Below the pieces are notes generated by a model. It was not told the DNA's origin and searched no databases. It saw only the letters and a program-made list of their open reading frames with translations. The position numbers and the translations under genes are program-made. DNA of 7,630 nucleotides from Actinomycetota bacterium (lineage in GTDB: Bacteria; Actinomycetota; Humimicrobiia; Humimicrobiales; Humimicrobiaceae), in assembly GCA_003486795.1 (NCBI GenBank), contig DNFX01000028.1:1-7630 (forward strand). The letters run 5' to 3'. Positions 7,381 to 7,630 of the stretch are shown here, one piece after another (position 1 is the stretch's first letter; the number at the start of each line of letters is the position of its first letter).

Positions 7381-7630
7381 ATGGTTTATGAGATAAGAGG
7401 AAAAATCAAGAATATCGGCATAGAAGCGGAGATGCAGGATAGTTATTTAAGTTATGCCATGAGTGTTATTGTTGGCCGTGCTCTTCCTGATGTCAAGGAT
7501 GGTTTAAAGCCGGTTCACAGGAGAATACTTTATGCAATGCTTGACATGGGTATGAAGCATAATACTCCGTTTAAGAAAAGTGCAAGAATAGTCGGTGAAG
7601 TCCTGGGTAAATATCATCCTCATGGTGACT
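7381..7630 (+). CDS. gyrA: DNA gyrase subunit A, 5' part (cut by window end)
   Basis: The first 83 codons of the breakage-reunion subunit of gyrase. The segment from E27-M-Q through [28 protein letters not shown] is the standard GyrA/ParC N-terminal block, followed by [16 protein letters not shown]83. The catalytic tyrosine (about residue 120 in the family) lies beyond the window. The window stops one base into codon 84, the position matching E. coli Ser83 of the quinolone-resistance region. That base is T, compatible with serine but not proof of it. ATG 7381 has AAGGGA (7369-7374) six bases upstream, and the 24-base gap after gyrB indicates co-transcription. GyrA rather than ParC is inferred from the adjacent gyrB. 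Confidence 0.95.
   Translation, partial: MVYEIRGKIKNIGIEAEMQDSYLSYAMSVIVGRALPDVKDGLKPVHRRILYAMLDMGMKHNTPFKKSARIVGEVLGKYHPHGD

Overview
The window is a low-G+C bacterial chromosome segment with all genes on the + strand. It holds most of a replication/topoisomerase neighbourhood: recF, a DUF721 (DciA-like) gene, gyrB and the start of gyrA. The order recF - DUF721 - gyrB - gyrA is best known from Actinobacteria, near the origin. Here the DNA is AT-rich, and a heterodisulfide-reductase-like redox pair sits between recF and the DUF721 gene. Together these suggest an anaerobic, probably uncultured lineage, possibly a deep low-G+C actinobacterial relative. That placement is inference from gene order only; no rRNA or other decisive marker is present.

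Layout. Positions 1-275 are non-coding and extremely AT-rich (about 16% G+C by my count), with one perfect 18-bp palindrome. An FmdB-type zinc-ribbon protein with a Ser/Cys-rich tail follows (276-506), then a DUF89/ARMT1-like metal-dependent phosphatase (569-1453) and recF (1486-2697). After a 75-bp gap comes a tightly packed block: a NarI/HdrE-like membrane cytochrome b (2773-3651), an HdrD-like iron-sulfur subunit with two 4Fe-4S motifs and two complete CCG domains (3638-4915, 14-nt overlap), and a 98-residue DUF721 protein (4915-5211, 1-nt overlap in TAATG). A 240-bp AT-rich gap then carries a strong predicted promoter (perfect extended -10) and several inverted repeats. It is followed by gyrB (5452-7356, TTG start) and gyrA (from 7381, cut by the window end).

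How the parts fit. RecF (gap repair), the DUF721 protein (relatives include the helicase loader DciA) and gyrase (supercoiling) are chromosome-maintenance functions. The cytochrome b/HdrD pair would form a membrane complex passing electrons between the quinone pool and a cytoplasmic thiol/disulfide or flavoprotein partner. Its translational coupling to the DUF721 gene puts a respiratory module and a replication protein on one transcript. gyrB-gyrA probably form a separate transcript with its own promoter and a structured leader of about 130 nt.

I found no tRNA, rRNA, CRISPR array, insertion sequence or convincing DnaA-box cluster. The most useful points for follow-up are the redox cassette inside the recF-gyrB cluster and the structured gyrB leader.
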